The notes under the pieces are model-generated. The model worked only from the letters and a program-made list of their open reading frames with translations. It did no database searches and was not told the origin of the DNA. A program made the position numbers and the translations under genes. From PFJX01 sp040751755 (GTDB taxonomy: Bacteria; Pseudomonadota; Gammaproteobacteria; Burkholderiales; Thiobacillaceae), in NCBI GenBank assembly GCA_040751755.1, contig JBFMHC010000031.1:1-64000 (forward strand): a stretch of 64,000 nucleotides of DNA, read 5' to 3'. Shown here piece after piece: positions 28,686-37,722 of this stretch (position 1 is its first letter; each line of letters begins with the position of its first letter).

Positions 28686-29350
28686 ACGTTGCCCGCCCCT
28701 GGCGTGTAGCTGGGCGAGACCACGCCGGTGGAGGCGATCAGCGTGGTGCACTGCACGATGCCGTCGCAGTTCACCACCGGCGCGTGCACGTTGACGGCGG
28801 AGGCGTTGACCTCGACCGTGGCGTTGGCGGTGATGGTGACCTGGCCGGCGATGTTCATGACGATCTTGCAGCCGTTGCTGTGCTCAAGCGTGACCTCCTG
28901 GCTGGCGTCGTCCAGCACCAGCCTGTGGCCGGACCGCATCCTGACGGTGACCTTGCTCGCGCCCTCGGTGTCGTCGAACTGCAGCAGGCTGCCGGAACGC
29001 GTTTTCAGGGTGCGCAGGTTGTTGGCGGCCTGCGCCTCTTCCGGCAGGCTGGCGCGACCGTTCCAGCAGGCGCCGACGATGTAGGGGCGGGACGGGTCGC
29101 CGGCCTCGAACGCCACCACCACCTGGCTGTCCACTTCGGGCAGGATATCCAGGCCCTGGTCGTTGTCGGCATAAGGCGTGAGCAGCGTGGCCCAGGCGGT
29201 GACCGACCCGCCGGCGGCGCCGAAGGAGGGGAACCGGACCTTGATGCGGCCCTTGCCGTCCGGGTCGACCAGATCGGACACCAGCGCGGGATAGAGGCCG
29301 AACCAGCGCGGTCCCTCGCCGTCCGGGCGCATGCGCGGATCGCCGTTCAT
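28679..29350 (-). CDS. gp5-like spike: OB-fold and beta-helix (C-terminal half of an Afp8/VgrG unit)
   Basis: 223 aa. The OB-fold region (YPALVSDLVDPDGKGRIKVR, then TAWATLLTPYADNDQGLDIL and VDSQVVVAFEAGDPSRPYIV with GACWNG) is typical of gpV/gp5/VgrG proteins. From residue 110 on, short alternating beta-strands (KVTVRM, RLVLDD, EVTLEH, KIVMNI, QVTITA, TVEVNA) form the spike beta-helix. It should trimerise at the tip of the tube. The gene overlaps the hub gene by 4 bp (ATGA). In most eCIS this unit is fused to the hub as one VgrG-like protein; here it is separate. Confidence 0.9.
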   Translation of the reverse strand: MNGDPRMRPDGEGPRWFGLYPALVSDLVDPDGKGRIKVRFPSFGAAGGSVTAWATLLTPYADNDQGLDILPEVDSQVVVAFEAGDPSRPYIVGACWNGRASLPEEAQAANNLRTLKTRSGSLLQFDDTEGASKVTVRMRSGHRLVLDDASQEVTLEHSNGCKIVMNIAGQVTITANATVEVNASAVNVHAPVVNCDGIVQCTTLIASTGVVSPSYTPGAGNVW

Positions 29351-30444
29351 GCGCCGCTCCCGATCCAGGCACGCTCCGCCTCGAAATGCGTGCGATAGCC
29401 GTGCGTGAGGTCGAAGCGGTGGCGGACGCGGGTGACGTAGTAACCCTCGCCCTCGAACATCGGCCCGACCCGTTCCAGGCGCAGCAGGCTGCCGACGCCG
29501 AGCGAGGGGGTGCCGTCGGCGACGCCGGCGACGGTGACGAAGCGCCGCGCCCGCGTCAGCATCGCCGCGCGCGCCAGCGACGCGGCCTGCCGGCCGTCGA
29601 GCGGCACCTCGCGGGTGCGGTGGCTGTCGCGGCCGGCGCCGAAGGCGCGTTCCAGCACCTCCACGCCATGGCGGCTGCCCTGCGCCTCGGCCGTCACGAC
29701 GTCGGCCCCGGCCTCCTCGTCGATGCCGTCCCTGCTGCCGTCGTCATAACCGCCGACGCGCACCGCGCCGCGCTGGTGCGCGAGGTCCGCGGCGATGCGC
29801 GCCTCGATCAGGTTGTTGCCCTGGATCAGGGTGATGCGGCTGCCCTGGCGCTGAGCGCGACCGGCCATGTGCAGGCCGTCATCCGAGACCCAGACGTCGG
29901 CCGCCAGGCGCCGCGCGCGCTCGCGCAGGAAGGCGAGGTCGCTCTGGTTCCATTGCTGCACCACGGCATGCGTGGGGCCGTCGACGGCGACCTGTGCGGC
30001 AAGGCCGTGCCGGGCGGCGATCTCCCGCACCAGGTCGGCATCGCTCACCGATTCATAGGTCTTGAAACGGCGCGTGAGCCGCAGCTCCATGAGCCGGTCC
30101 TCGGCCAGGCAGTCGACCTCGGGCGCGCGCCCCTGCCGCATCTCCAGCACCAGGCTGCTGACCTTGCCCTTGAACACCGGGGCGCGGGCGTCGCTGGGGC
30201 CCATGGACACGCTGAGTTCGCTGCCGAAGTCGAGCACCTGGCCGTCCAGCCAGTTCAGGCCCTCGGCCGTCGCGCCCGCACGCGGGCCGATGGCGACGAG
30301 GGTGAAGTGCAGGCGTTTCATGCCCTCGATGTCCTCCTCCATGCTGAGGCTTGCCAGGTCCCGCGCCAGTTCGGGCCGCGCGCGGCCGCCCACCTGGATC
30401 TCCGGCAGGGTGGCGGACTGGAGGGGCGGGGCCTGGTAGGGCAT
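29347..30444 (-). CDS. gp27-like hub protein (N-terminal half of an Afp8/VgrG unit)
   Basis: 365 aa. The sequence matches the phage late control gene D / gp27-like hub domain: SMEEDIEGMKRLHFTL, GLNWLDGQVLDFGSELSVSM, KGKVSSLVLEM, ESVSDADLVREIAARHGL, QQWNQSDLAFLRERARRLAA with VWVSDDGLHM, and a GVGSLLRLERVGPMFEGEGYYV segment near the end. Hub trimers connect the tube to the spike. It ends directly in the spike gene, with a 4-bp overlap, as in T4 where gp27 and gp5 are separate chains. Confidence 0.9.
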   Translation of the reverse strand: MPYQAPPLQSATLPEIQVGGRARPELARDLASLSMEEDIEGMKRLHFTLVAIGPRAGATAEGLNWLDGQVLDFGSELSVSMGPSDARAPVFKGKVSSLVLEMRQGRAPEVDCLAEDRLMELRLTRRFKTYESVSDADLVREIAARHGLAAQVAVDGPTHAVVQQWNQSDLAFLRERARRLAADVWVSDDGLHMAGRAQRQGSRITLIQGNNLIEARIAADLAHQRGAVRVGGYDDGSRDGIDEEAGADVVTAEAQGSRHGVEVLERAFGAGRDSHRTREVPLDGRQAASLARAAMLTRARRFVTVAGVADGTPSLGVGSLLRLERVGPMFEGEGYYVTRVRHRFDLTHGYRTHFEAERAWIGSGA

Positions 30445-30453
30445 GTCCGTGCC

Positions 30454-30621
30454 TCAATCGTCGAAGCCGAAGGCGGCGGTGCGCGCGGCCAGCTGCTGCA
30501 CCAGCCGCTGCTGGTCGCGCCATGATTCGATCTCCGCCTGCGGCTCGGGGCGCGGCGACTCGCCGGGCGCGCTGCCATCCACCTCGACCTGCGCCTCCAC
30601 TTCGTTGATGTGCACGGGCAT
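30454..30621 (-). CDS. Small Afp6-like (DUF5908-type) protein
   Basis: 55 aa, starting MPVHINEVEAQVEVDG. The MPVxIxE(L/V) start and tiny size are typical of the short proteins encoded next to the LysM and spike genes in Afp/PVC-type clusters. The rest is a charged helix (EIESWRDQQRLVQQLAAR). It lies 13 bp after the LysM gene and 9 bp before the hub gene. Function in the particle is not established to my knowledge. Confidence 0.8.
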   Translation of the reverse strand: MPVHINEVEAQVEVDGSAPGESPRPEPQAEIESWRDQQRLVQQLAARTAAFGFDD

Positions 30622-30634
30622 GGCGGTCCTCCCT

Positions 30635-31846
30635 CTAGTCTTTCTTGCAGCCGCAGCCGGGCTCGTCGGCGGTGGGCGCGGGCTGGCCGGTGTGTTTGCG
30701 CACGGCGTTCCGGCCGGCCGCGGGCGCGGCCTGCCAGCCGGGCAGCGTCGGGTCGCGGCGCGCCGCGGGCATGTCCGCGCCGAAGCGCGGCCGCAGCGGC
30801 ACGCCCGCGCCCCAGGGACGGACGCTGGCATCGCCGGCGCCGGCGGCGGCCATGCCGAAGGCCGCCAGGCTGGCATCGGCGCCGGACTGGTGGCGCTGCG
30901 CATGCGCCTGCGCGATGGCATTGCCGACGCCGCCCTGCGCGGCAAGCGCGAGGCCGCTGTGCAGTGGCGCGCGGCGGCTGGCGCTGGCGGTGCTCGCGGC
31001 ATTGGAGGCGCTTGCCGTGGCAGGGGCCGGCCCTCCGGCTGTGGCGGCGTCGACCAGGCCGAGGCCGGCGGTGGCGCGCGCCGGGTCCTTGCCTTGCGTG
31101 CCGGCACCGCCGGCGGCGCCCTGCGCCAGCCCGGCCGGTACGGGCACCTCCTGCCCCAGCTTTAGCGAGAGCGGGTCGTCGATGCCGTCGGCCAGCGCGC
31201 GCCAGGCCTCGGCGGCGAGCCCCAGGCGGCTGGCGAGCTGTGCCAGGCCCTCGCCGGGCATGGCCTGCGCGACCTTGTCCGCGGCCTTGCCGCTGCCGCT
31301 GCCGCCGGGTGTGCCGACCGGGGCGGGCGGGAGATTGGCGGCCTGGCCGGCGGCGGCCGTCTGCTTGCCCCCTTGCGGGCTGGGGGCGGGCTGGTAGCTC
31401 CAGCGCGGGTCCTGGCCCTTGATGCTCACCGCCACCTTGGCGCGCAGCGGCGTGCCATCGGCGCTGAACAGGTCGATGTCGGTGTTGGCGCTCTCCATCA
31501 CGCCCTGCACCTGGAAGCTGCCCCAGGTGAACTGCACGCGCGGCGGCGCCTCTTCGCCCGGACGGTTGCCCTTGGGACGCACGTAGCGCTCGACGATGCC
31601 GGTCTGCCTGAGCACGTCCTCGCCGCTGTCCGCGGTGTCGAACACGAGGTCGAAGCTGACGCTCATCTCGCCCGTGCCGGGGCGCTGGCGCGCTTGCGCG
31701 CCGGCCTGCTGTCCGCCGGCGGTGCGGTTGGAGATCTGCACGCGCAGGCTGGTGGGGTTGAACTGCACCACGTCGGCCTTGCCGACCGGTTGCGGGGTGC
31801 TGTCGCCGTTGATCTCGACGAGTTCGGCCTTTTTCAGTTCGCTCAT
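30635..31846 (-). CDS. Tube-domain/LysM baseplate protein (Afp7-like)
   Basis: 403 aa. The N-terminal 180 residues (KAELVEINGDSTPQPVGKAD, VVQFNPTSLRVQISN, EMSVSFDLVFDTADSGEDVL, PPRVQFTWGSFQVQGVMES) match the eCIS tube-type domain that precedes LysM in Afp7. A LysM-like region follows at about 193-240 (GEGLAQLASRLGLAAEAW ... LKLGQEVPVPAGL). The remainder is Ala/Gly-rich low complexity and ends in the unusual Cys-rich tail CGCKKD. Such proteins join the tube initiator to the hub. The 6-bp gap to the upstream tube gene indicates one transcript. Confidence 0.88.
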   Translation of the reverse strand: MSELKKAELVEINGDSTPQPVGKADVVQFNPTSLRVQISNRTAGGQQAGAQARQRPGTGEMSVSFDLVFDTADSGEDVLRQTGIVERYVRPKGNRPGEEAPPRVQFTWGSFQVQGVMESANTDIDLFSADGTPLRAKVAVSIKGQDPRWSYQPAPSPQGGKQTAAAGQAANLPPAPVGTPGGSGSGKAADKVAQAMPGEGLAQLASRLGLAAEAWRALADGIDDPLSLKLGQEVPVPAGLAQGAAGGAGTQGKDPARATAGLGLVDAATAGGPAPATASASNAASTASASRRAPLHSGLALAAQGGVGNAIAQAHAQRHQSGADASLAAFGMAAAGAGDASVRPWGAGVPLRPRFGADMPAARRDPTLPGWQAAPAAGRNAVRKHTGQPAPTADEPGCGCKKD

Positions 31847-31852
31847 GGTGGC

Positions 31853-32335
31853 TCAGGAGGTGACGAGGCGCAGGCCTTCGTGGGCGATGGTGAGTTCCTC
31901 GATGGCGATCTCGCCGGTCCTGGCGTTCAGCTCCGGGCCGCGGATCTTGCTCGGCAGGCCGCGCTGGAAGCGCCAGGTGGCGCGCACGGTCCTGTCCGCG
32001 CTCATCACCTGGACGATGCCGTCGTAGCGCGCTACCGGCCGCGCGCCGCCGACGATGTCCTGCAGCCAGCGCCAGAGGTCGCCGTTGGCCGTGCCGGCAC
32101 CCTGGTAGAACATGCCGCGCTTGAGCACCAGCGGCGGGTACTTGGCGCGGCCGACGCGGCGCACGACGCCGTCGTTGCGCCCGCCTTCGAGGTAGTCCTG
32201 CACGTCCATCTCGATCTCCAGGCCGCTGCAATCCTGGAACGCGCCGTCGCCGAGCGGGCCCTGGGCGCCGCTGCCGGCGGAGGGGAGCAGCGCGACCTGG
32301 AAACGGAAGGCGGGCAGGATGGGGTCGGATTCCAT
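31853..32335 (-). CDS. Tube initiator protein (Afp5-like)
   Basis: 160 aa. PAFRFQVALLPS at the start, FQDCSGLEIEMDVQDYLEGG in the middle and EIAIEELTIAHEGLRLV at the end follow the pattern of T4 gp19-like/eCIS tube proteins; the region around ARTGEIAIEELTIAHEGL matches the conserved C-terminal strand. It is distinct in sequence from the other tube protein at 34.4-34.8 kb, as is usual where one tube protein starts the inner tube on the hub and the other polymerises. It begins immediately after the second sheath gene. Confidence 0.9.
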   Translation of the reverse strand: MESDPILPAFRFQVALLPSAGSGAQGPLGDGAFQDCSGLEIEMDVQDYLEGGRNDGVVRRVGRAKYPPLVLKRGMFYQGAGTANGDLWRWLQDIVGGARPVARYDGIVQVMSADRTVRATWRFQRGLPSKIRGPELNARTGEIAIEELTIAHEGLRLVTS

Positions 32336-34366
32336 TCATTCCTCCAGGCTCAAGGTGCCGTCGCCGTCGTGTTGCAGGCGCAGCAGGATGAATTCCAGCG
32401 GCTCGGCCGGGGCGACGCCGATCTCGGCCAGCAACTCGCCGCGGTCCAGGTGCCGGGGCTCGCCATCGACCCGCACGAAGAAGGATTCCGCCTCGCTGCG
32501 CCCGGCGAAGGCGCCCGCCCGGAACAGGTCGCGCAGCAGGCCTTCGATGGCGTGCCGCAGGTTGTCGCGGAGGGCAGGGCCATTGGGCTCGAACACCGCC
32601 CACTGCGTCTCCTGCAGCAGGGTGCGACGCAGCATGAGGACCAGGCGCCGCACCGAGAGTTGGCGCCAGGCGCGTTCGCGCGACAGGGTGCGCGCGGCGA
32701 TCAGGCGCACGCCGCGCTGCTCGCGCACGAAGCAGTTGATGCCGTTCAGGTGCAGGGCGTCGGCGCGTCCGTCGGGCTGGGCCTCGGCCAAGCCGACGAT
32801 CTGGCCGGCGATCTCGTTCGCGGGCCCGTGGTGGATGCCGCGCTCCAGTTCGCGCAGGGCGATGATGCCGGCGGCCACAGCACTGGGCGGACGCGGCCGG
32901 AGCGGCTCGCCGGCGGTGCGGCGGGCCGGGTGCAGCCAGGGGTGGTAGGCCGCCGCCCAGCTGCTGTCGAACTGCGCGCGCCAGTCCTCGATGTTGGCCC
33001 GGGAGAGGCCTGGCGGCACGTCGAGCAGGGCGATCAGGTCCTGGGTGTCTTCGCAGAACCCGACCACGCGCCGTTGCAGCTCCGCGATGGCCGCGCGCTC
33101 GTCGGCCTTGCGCGGGTCGAGGATGAGGCCGGTGAGGGCGAGCGGCGGCACGTTGTCGGTCGCCGGCGTGGCCGGCACGGGCTCGACGCAGGCGGCGAAC
33201 TCGGCACCCGCGCCGCCACCGGGCGGCGCGCCGGGCGCGGATTCCTTGACCCACTGCGCGGGCACGTACAGGTCGGGCACCGCCAGATGGGTGATGCCCC
33301 GCAGGCCGGCCAGGCAGGCGATGCCCTGGCCAGGCACCTCTTCGGCCGGGCTCCAGGCGGGGTCGAAGAAGTCTTCCGCGCTGATGGCCGCATAGGCCGC
33401 GTCGTCGGCAGGCGCGCCCGCGAAGCCGTCGATGCGGCCGCGCAGCAGTTGCACGCGTGGATCGGCCGGCCACAGGGGCTGGTCCGCCCAGGCCGGGGAT
33501 GGCCACAGCAGGCTCGATTCGTCGCACAGCACGCTGGCGATGCCGCGCGGGTGCGCGGGGTCCAGGGCCAGGTGTTCGAAGCGTTCCGCACGGCCGTCGC
33601 CGTCATCGACCGTGAGCCAGGCCTCGACCAGTTCCATGCGCGCGACAGCGGCGGGCGGGGCGCTGCCGAGGATGAGGACGCGGTGGCTCGCGGGGCGGCG
33701 CGGCAAGGGCCGGCCGGGCAGGGGGGGCTGGTAGACAGGGCCGCTGACGGCCTCGCAGAAAGCGAGGCTGGCGACGCCGCCGGCGTCGGTGAAACGCAGC
33801 AGACTGCCGGGAAGGAGCGGCGAGCGCGCATCCACGCGGATCTCGCCGTCTGCCTGGGTAAAGGCGAGGGGCGTCGCGGAGAGCCCCACCTCCACCCTGA
33901 GGCGGTTTCCCCATTCGCCGGGGTTGCGCGCAAGGAAGGCGGTCTCCGTCATGAACGGCTGCCCCGCCGCAAGGCCGCCCGTGGCGCGGCCCGTCGCCAG
34001 GGTGGTGGCGGCCTCGGCGTGGACGATGCGCACCACCCAGGCCTGGCGTCCGCCCTGCTCGAAGAAGGCGGCCACCGCGTGGGGCAGGGCGCCCGGCCCC
34101 TCGAAGCCGCCGAAATGCCGCCGGTACTCGTCGAAGCCGTGCACCGGCACGGCCAGGCTGCGCCGCAGGGGCACGGCGGGGTCGCTCACCAGGCGGTGGC
34201 CGCGGACCTGTCCGTGACCATCTTCCGGCTCGCGCGCAGGCCCGCGCGGCGCCACGCCGACGAATGCGCACACGTCCATGCGCTGTGGCTGCGGACTGGA
34301 CGGGCGCTGGCGCGGCAGGGTGAACACGCCGGGCGCGCCGAGGGGGGAGCGCAGTGCGGGGAGCAT
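32336..34366 (-). CDS. Second sheath protein (Afp2/Afp4-like)
   Basis: 676 aa. An N-terminal FVGVAPRGP region, FDEYRRHFGGFEGPGALPHA and VAAFFEQGGRQAWVVRIVHA are typical sheath motifs, as is the C-terminal part: LLQETQWAVFEPNGPALRDN, then FFVRVDGEPRHLDRGELLAE and IGVAPAEPLEFILLRLQHDG. The central region is more divergent and longer than in the main sheath protein. A second sheath form usually makes the first ring above the baseplate. It lies 20 bp after the tube gene. Confidence 0.9.
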   Translation of the reverse strand: MLPALRSPLGAPGVFTLPRQRPSSPQPQRMDVCAFVGVAPRGPAREPEDGHGQVRGHRLVSDPAVPLRRSLAVPVHGFDEYRRHFGGFEGPGALPHAVAAFFEQGGRQAWVVRIVHAEAATTLATGRATGGLAAGQPFMTETAFLARNPGEWGNRLRVEVGLSATPLAFTQADGEIRVDARSPLLPGSLLRFTDAGGVASLAFCEAVSGPVYQPPLPGRPLPRRPASHRVLILGSAPPAAVARMELVEAWLTVDDGDGRAERFEHLALDPAHPRGIASVLCDESSLLWPSPAWADQPLWPADPRVQLLRGRIDGFAGAPADDAAYAAISAEDFFDPAWSPAEEVPGQGIACLAGLRGITHLAVPDLYVPAQWVKESAPGAPPGGGAGAEFAACVEPVPATPATDNVPPLALTGLILDPRKADERAAIAELQRRVVGFCEDTQDLIALLDVPPGLSRANIEDWRAQFDSSWAAAYHPWLHPARRTAGEPLRPRPPSAVAAGIIALRELERGIHHGPANEIAGQIVGLAEAQPDGRADALHLNGINCFVREQRGVRLIAARTLSRERAWRQLSVRRLVLMLRRTLLQETQWAVFEPNGPALRDNLRHAIEGLLRDLFRAGAFAGRSEAESFFVRVDGEPRHLDRGELLAEIGVAPAEPLEFILLRLQHDGDGTLSLEE

Positions 34367-34386
34367 GCTGGGTCAGCCGGCGGGGT

Positions 34387-34836
34387 TCAGGTGTAGTCCA
34401 CGCTTTCGCACACGAGGTGCAGTTCCTCCATGGCCACCTCGCCGCCGCCCTTGGCGGCCAGGGTGGGGCCGACCCATTTCTTGGGCTGGGCGTTGGTGAG
34501 CTTGATGGCGGCCACTGGGTTGCGGGCCTCGTCCAGCACCGTGATGGTGACGGTGCGGCGGCCGTCGCCACCCTCGCGCACGTCCTTGATCCACTGGAAC
34601 AGGTCGGTTGAGCCGATCAGGCCGCGTTTGAGCGTGATGTCCTCCTGCTTGAAGGTGTTGGCGATCTTGCGCACCGTGTTGACCTTGTCGTTGCCGTTGC
34701 GGTAGTCGGAGTAGCCGATCTCCTGCGAAAGGCCGCTGACGTCGGAAAAGCCGGCGATGACGCTGGCCTCGTCGCCGGTGCCGAGCGAGACCAGGAAGTT
34801 GAATGCACCGTAGGGGTTGTTGCGTTGGGTAGCCAT
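34387..34836 (-). CDS. Inner tube protein (Afp1-like)
   Basis: 149 aa, the standard length for eCIS/T4-like inner tube proteins. NPYGAFNFLVSLGTGDEAS, AGFSDVSGLSQEIGYSDYRN and ITLKRGLIGSTDLFQWIKDV are highly characteristic. The end GEVAMEELHLVCESVDY is also typical. Hexamers should stack into the tube whose lumen holds cargo. It is 15 bp downstream of the main sheath gene. Confidence 0.96.
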   Translation of the reverse strand: MATQRNNPYGAFNFLVSLGTGDEASVIAGFSDVSGLSQEIGYSDYRNGNDKVNTVRKIANTFKQEDITLKRGLIGSTDLFQWIKDVREGGDGRRTVTITVLDEARNPVAAIKLTNAQPKKWVGPTLAAKGGGEVAMEELHLVCESVDYT

Positions 34837-34851
34837 CTAGCGTCTCCTTGC

Positions 34852-36723
34852 TCAACTCTTGGCGTCGGCGGTCCATTGGCCGACGCGGAAGATCACGTAT
34901 TCGGCGGGCCGGCTGGGGGCGATGCCGACCAGACAGATCATGCGGCCGTTGTCGAGGTCGTTCTGGGTCATGGTGGTGCGGTCGCAGCGAACGAAGAAGG
35001 CCTCCTCGGGCTTGGCGCCGATCAGCGCGCCGTCGCGCCACAGCACGTAGAGGAAGTCTTCCACCATGGTGCGGATGTTGGCCCACAGCCGTTCGTTGTT
35101 CGGCTCGAACACCGCCCACTGCGTGGCCTTGTCGATGGAGTGCTCGATGTAGATGAACAGGCGGCGCACGTTGACGTACTTCCATTCCGGGTCCGAGCTC
35201 ATGGTGCGCGCGCCCCAGACGCGGTTGCCGCGGCCCTCGAAGAAACGCAGGCAGTTCACGCCTTCCGGGTTGAGCACGTCCTGGCGGGCCTTGTTGATGT
35301 TGATCTCGAATTTGGTCAGGCCGCGCACGATCTCGTTGGCCGGGGCCTTGTGCACGCCGCGCTCGATGTCGTTGCGGGCGTAGATGCCGCAGACGAAGCC
35401 GGACGGCGGCAGATTGAGCTTGCGCGGCGGCACGCCGGGGGCGCTGGGCACCAGCGGGTCGAGGATCTCGATCCAGGGGTGGTAGAGGGCGGCGTACTTG
35501 CTGTCGTACTTGCCGCGGTATTCGCGGATCTGCGAGATGGAACTGTTCTCCGGCCCGTCCACCACCGCGATGCGGTAGCGCAGGGTCTCGGCATGGCCGA
35601 TCAGCGCCTGGTTGGTGAGGAACGATTCGTCCGGCGAGAGGGCGCCCGCATCGGGAATGGCGACGATGGCGATGTCGTCCAGCTCGCCCAGGGCGGCGAG
35701 GCCGGTGGCCTTCTTCGTGACATCGTCCACGTCCGCCTCGGCGCCGGCGAACTGGGCGTTGCCGGGCAGGATGCCGTCCAGTCCGCCGGACAGGCGTTTT
35801 TCCGCGTTCTGCAGCCCCTTCATCAGGCGCGCGGGGGCGAACTTGTCGCCGGCCTCGGGCTGCCAGTCCAGCCAGACGAGCGCGTTCTCGTCCTCAGGGT
35901 CGTCCTTCTCCAACACCTTGGCGATGTCGCGCGACTGCAGGCCGCTGGCGGCCATCTGCATGTGGCTGTCGAGGCGTCCGGCGGGGCCGTACACGACCAC
36001 ATTGAGTTCCACCAGGCTGAGCTGGATGGCGGCCGGATCGGTGGCGCTGAGATCGTCGCTGGTGCCGTCCTCCTTGATGAAGGATTGCCTGCCGTCGGCG
36101 TCGACCGCGACCACGCGCAGCGTGCCGGGGTCGAGTGCATCGTTGCCGGCCGGCGGTTTTGCCGGGGGCGCGGGGAGATTGACGATCTCGACCACGGCGC
36201 CGGCGCGGATGCCCTTGGCCTGCACCCCCCACAGATGCTTGTTGTGGATGTCTCCTGGCGTGGGCGCGTGCCTGAAGGCGAGGTTCTTGCTGCGCGCGAC
36301 GCTGGTGTCGACCAGCACCTCGCCGTCCTTGCCCGGCCAGCGTGCCCGCCACTTGCACGTGCCCTTGGAGACGACGACATCCAGCTTGGCGACCCCGTCC
36401 GTACCCTCCTTGGGCTGGTACACCCTGGACACGTAGAGCCGCTTGCCGCCATTGGCGAAGAAGGCGCGCGCGGCGTGGGCCATGTAGTTGATCCGCTCCG
36501 TGCCGTCCAGGTCCAGGGGCTGCAGGCCGCCGTAGACCCGTTCGAATTCCGTGAACGAGGTGATCAGACGTGGCCTGGTGCTGGTCGGGCCGTTGCCGTG
36601 GCGCACCGGCCCGTAGCGGGTGATGCCGGCGAATCCGGTGGTGCTGGTGGGGACGCCTTCGATCGATTTGGAGCGGAAGCTGACCTCCTCGACATAGACT
36701 CCCGGGGCGAGATACTCGGGCAT
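34852..36723 (-). CDS. Main contractile sheath protein (Afp2/3-like)
   Basis: 623 aa. The start PEYLAPGVYVEEVSFRSKSI and the early motif TSTTGFAGITRYGP are diagnostic for eCIS sheath proteins. The C-terminal part carries ERGVHKAPANEIVRGLTKFE, VNCLRFFEGRGNRVWGART and EEAFFVRCDRTTMTQNDLDN, which leads into GRMICLVGIAPSRPAEYVIF. The ATG at 36723 is preceded by an AAAGGAA ribosome binding site; the open frame extends 12 codons further without one. It would form the outer contractile layer of the particle. Confidence 0.97.
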   Translation of the reverse strand: MPEYLAPGVYVEEVSFRSKSIEGVPTSTTGFAGITRYGPVRHGNGPTSTRPRLITSFTEFERVYGGLQPLDLDGTERINYMAHAARAFFANGGKRLYVSRVYQPKEGTDGVAKLDVVVSKGTCKWRARWPGKDGEVLVDTSVARSKNLAFRHAPTPGDIHNKHLWGVQAKGIRAGAVVEIVNLPAPPAKPPAGNDALDPGTLRVVAVDADGRQSFIKEDGTSDDLSATDPAAIQLSLVELNVVVYGPAGRLDSHMQMAASGLQSRDIAKVLEKDDPEDENALVWLDWQPEAGDKFAPARLMKGLQNAEKRLSGGLDGILPGNAQFAGAEADVDDVTKKATGLAALGELDDIAIVAIPDAGALSPDESFLTNQALIGHAETLRYRIAVVDGPENSSISQIREYRGKYDSKYAALYHPWIEILDPLVPSAPGVPPRKLNLPPSGFVCGIYARNDIERGVHKAPANEIVRGLTKFEININKARQDVLNPEGVNCLRFFEGRGNRVWGARTMSSDPEWKYVNVRRLFIYIEHSIDKATQWAVFEPNNERLWANIRTMVEDFLYVLWRDGALIGAKPEEAFFVRCDRTTMTQNDLDNGRMICLVGIAPSRPAEYVIFRVGQWTADAKS

Positions 36724-36792
36724 GGTGTTCCTTTCAACGTCTATCAGATTGCAGACCACGCGCCGGGCGGGCCCGGCGCCCTGTTCGGTGCG

Positions 36793-37722
36793 TCACCCGT
36801 ACAACAAGGCCGTCTCCGGGATGCTCAGGATGCCGCCCGGCCTGACCGACAGGTCGATGGCGGTCTGGCGCACATACCCCGGCGGGATCGCCCGCCCGCG
36901 CAACACGTCGTTCAAGGCATCGCCGCCGCCTTCTTCCAGCGGCAGGCTGGCGAGCGGGTCGGCGGCATCGAGCGTGGTGCCAGCGGGCGGCAGAAAGACC
37001 CACAGACGCAGCGTCAGCGCGGCGGGCATCGCCGCGCCGCCGGGCGCGACCGCGCCGCCGAGCAGCACCAGGAATTCGCCGCGGTCGTCGCCATGGCCCC
37101 AGGCCAGCCTGGCCTCCAGGTCGAAATCGGGCGGCGGCGGCGGAGCCGGCGGGATGACGGGGCGCGGGCGCGTCACCACCAGCCTTGCCCAGGGCACTTC
37201 CCTGGCCAGGGCAAGGCTCGGCCCCCTGCGGATCTGGCCGCGTAGCGCGGTGGCATTGGCCGGCAGTGGGTAGGCGGCGCCCGGCCACAGCCAGGCGTCG
37301 CGGATGTTGTCGCGCGTGGCAGGCGGTACGCCCAGTGCCCCCAGAACTGGCGTCAACGCCAGGCGGCGCGGCACGTAGAGACGCGGGTCGTTGTCGCCCA
37401 CGTAGCCCGACGGGCCGGGTTTGCGTTGCCCGTAGGCACGCAGCCTGAATACGGTCGAGCCGCCATGTCCGGCGGCATGTTCGAGCAGCCTGGCGATGCG
37501 GCCGGCATGGCGCAGGGCCTGGCGTGCCTGGCCATGCGCGGCGAAGCGAAGCGGGCAGGGGTGCGTGCCGATGGCCTCCAGGTCGCACACGAGGGGCGGG
37601 GACGCAGGCAGCTGCGAGAGGGCGTCGATGAACTGCACGCCCAGCGCCAGGCGGTGGTTGAGCTGGCCCGCCGACACGGTGTCGGCGACGCTCAACGGGT
37701 GGATGCCGCTCAAATCCGTCAT
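36793..37722 (-). CDS. eCIS-operon protein of unknown function with proline-rich linker
   Basis: 309 aa. The first half contains NHRLALGVQFIDALSQLP and a segment pairing FRLRAYGQRKPG with RLYVPRRLALTPVL, looking like two beta-rich domains. A proline run (IPPAPPPPPDF) separates it from a second region with GHGDDRGEFLVLLGG and LTLRLWVFLPPAGTT. No enzyme motif or signal peptide. It overlaps the cap gene by 4 bp and precedes the sheath gene by 69 bp, the largest gap inside the operon. Position between cap and sheath suggests a particle-surface or cap-associated component, but I do not recognise the family. Confidence 0.75.
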   Translation of the reverse strand: MTDLSGIHPLSVADTVSAGQLNHRLALGVQFIDALSQLPASPPLVCDLEAIGTHPCPLRFAAHGQARQALRHAGRIARLLEHAAGHGGSTVFRLRAYGQRKPGPSGYVGDNDPRLYVPRRLALTPVLGALGVPPATRDNIRDAWLWPGAAYPLPANATALRGQIRRGPSLALAREVPWARLVVTRPRPVIPPAPPPPPDFDLEARLAWGHGDDRGEFLVLLGGAVAPGGAAMPAALTLRLWVFLPPAGTTLDAADPLASLPLEEGGGDALNDVLRGRAIPPGYVRQTAIDLSVRPGGILSIPETALLYG

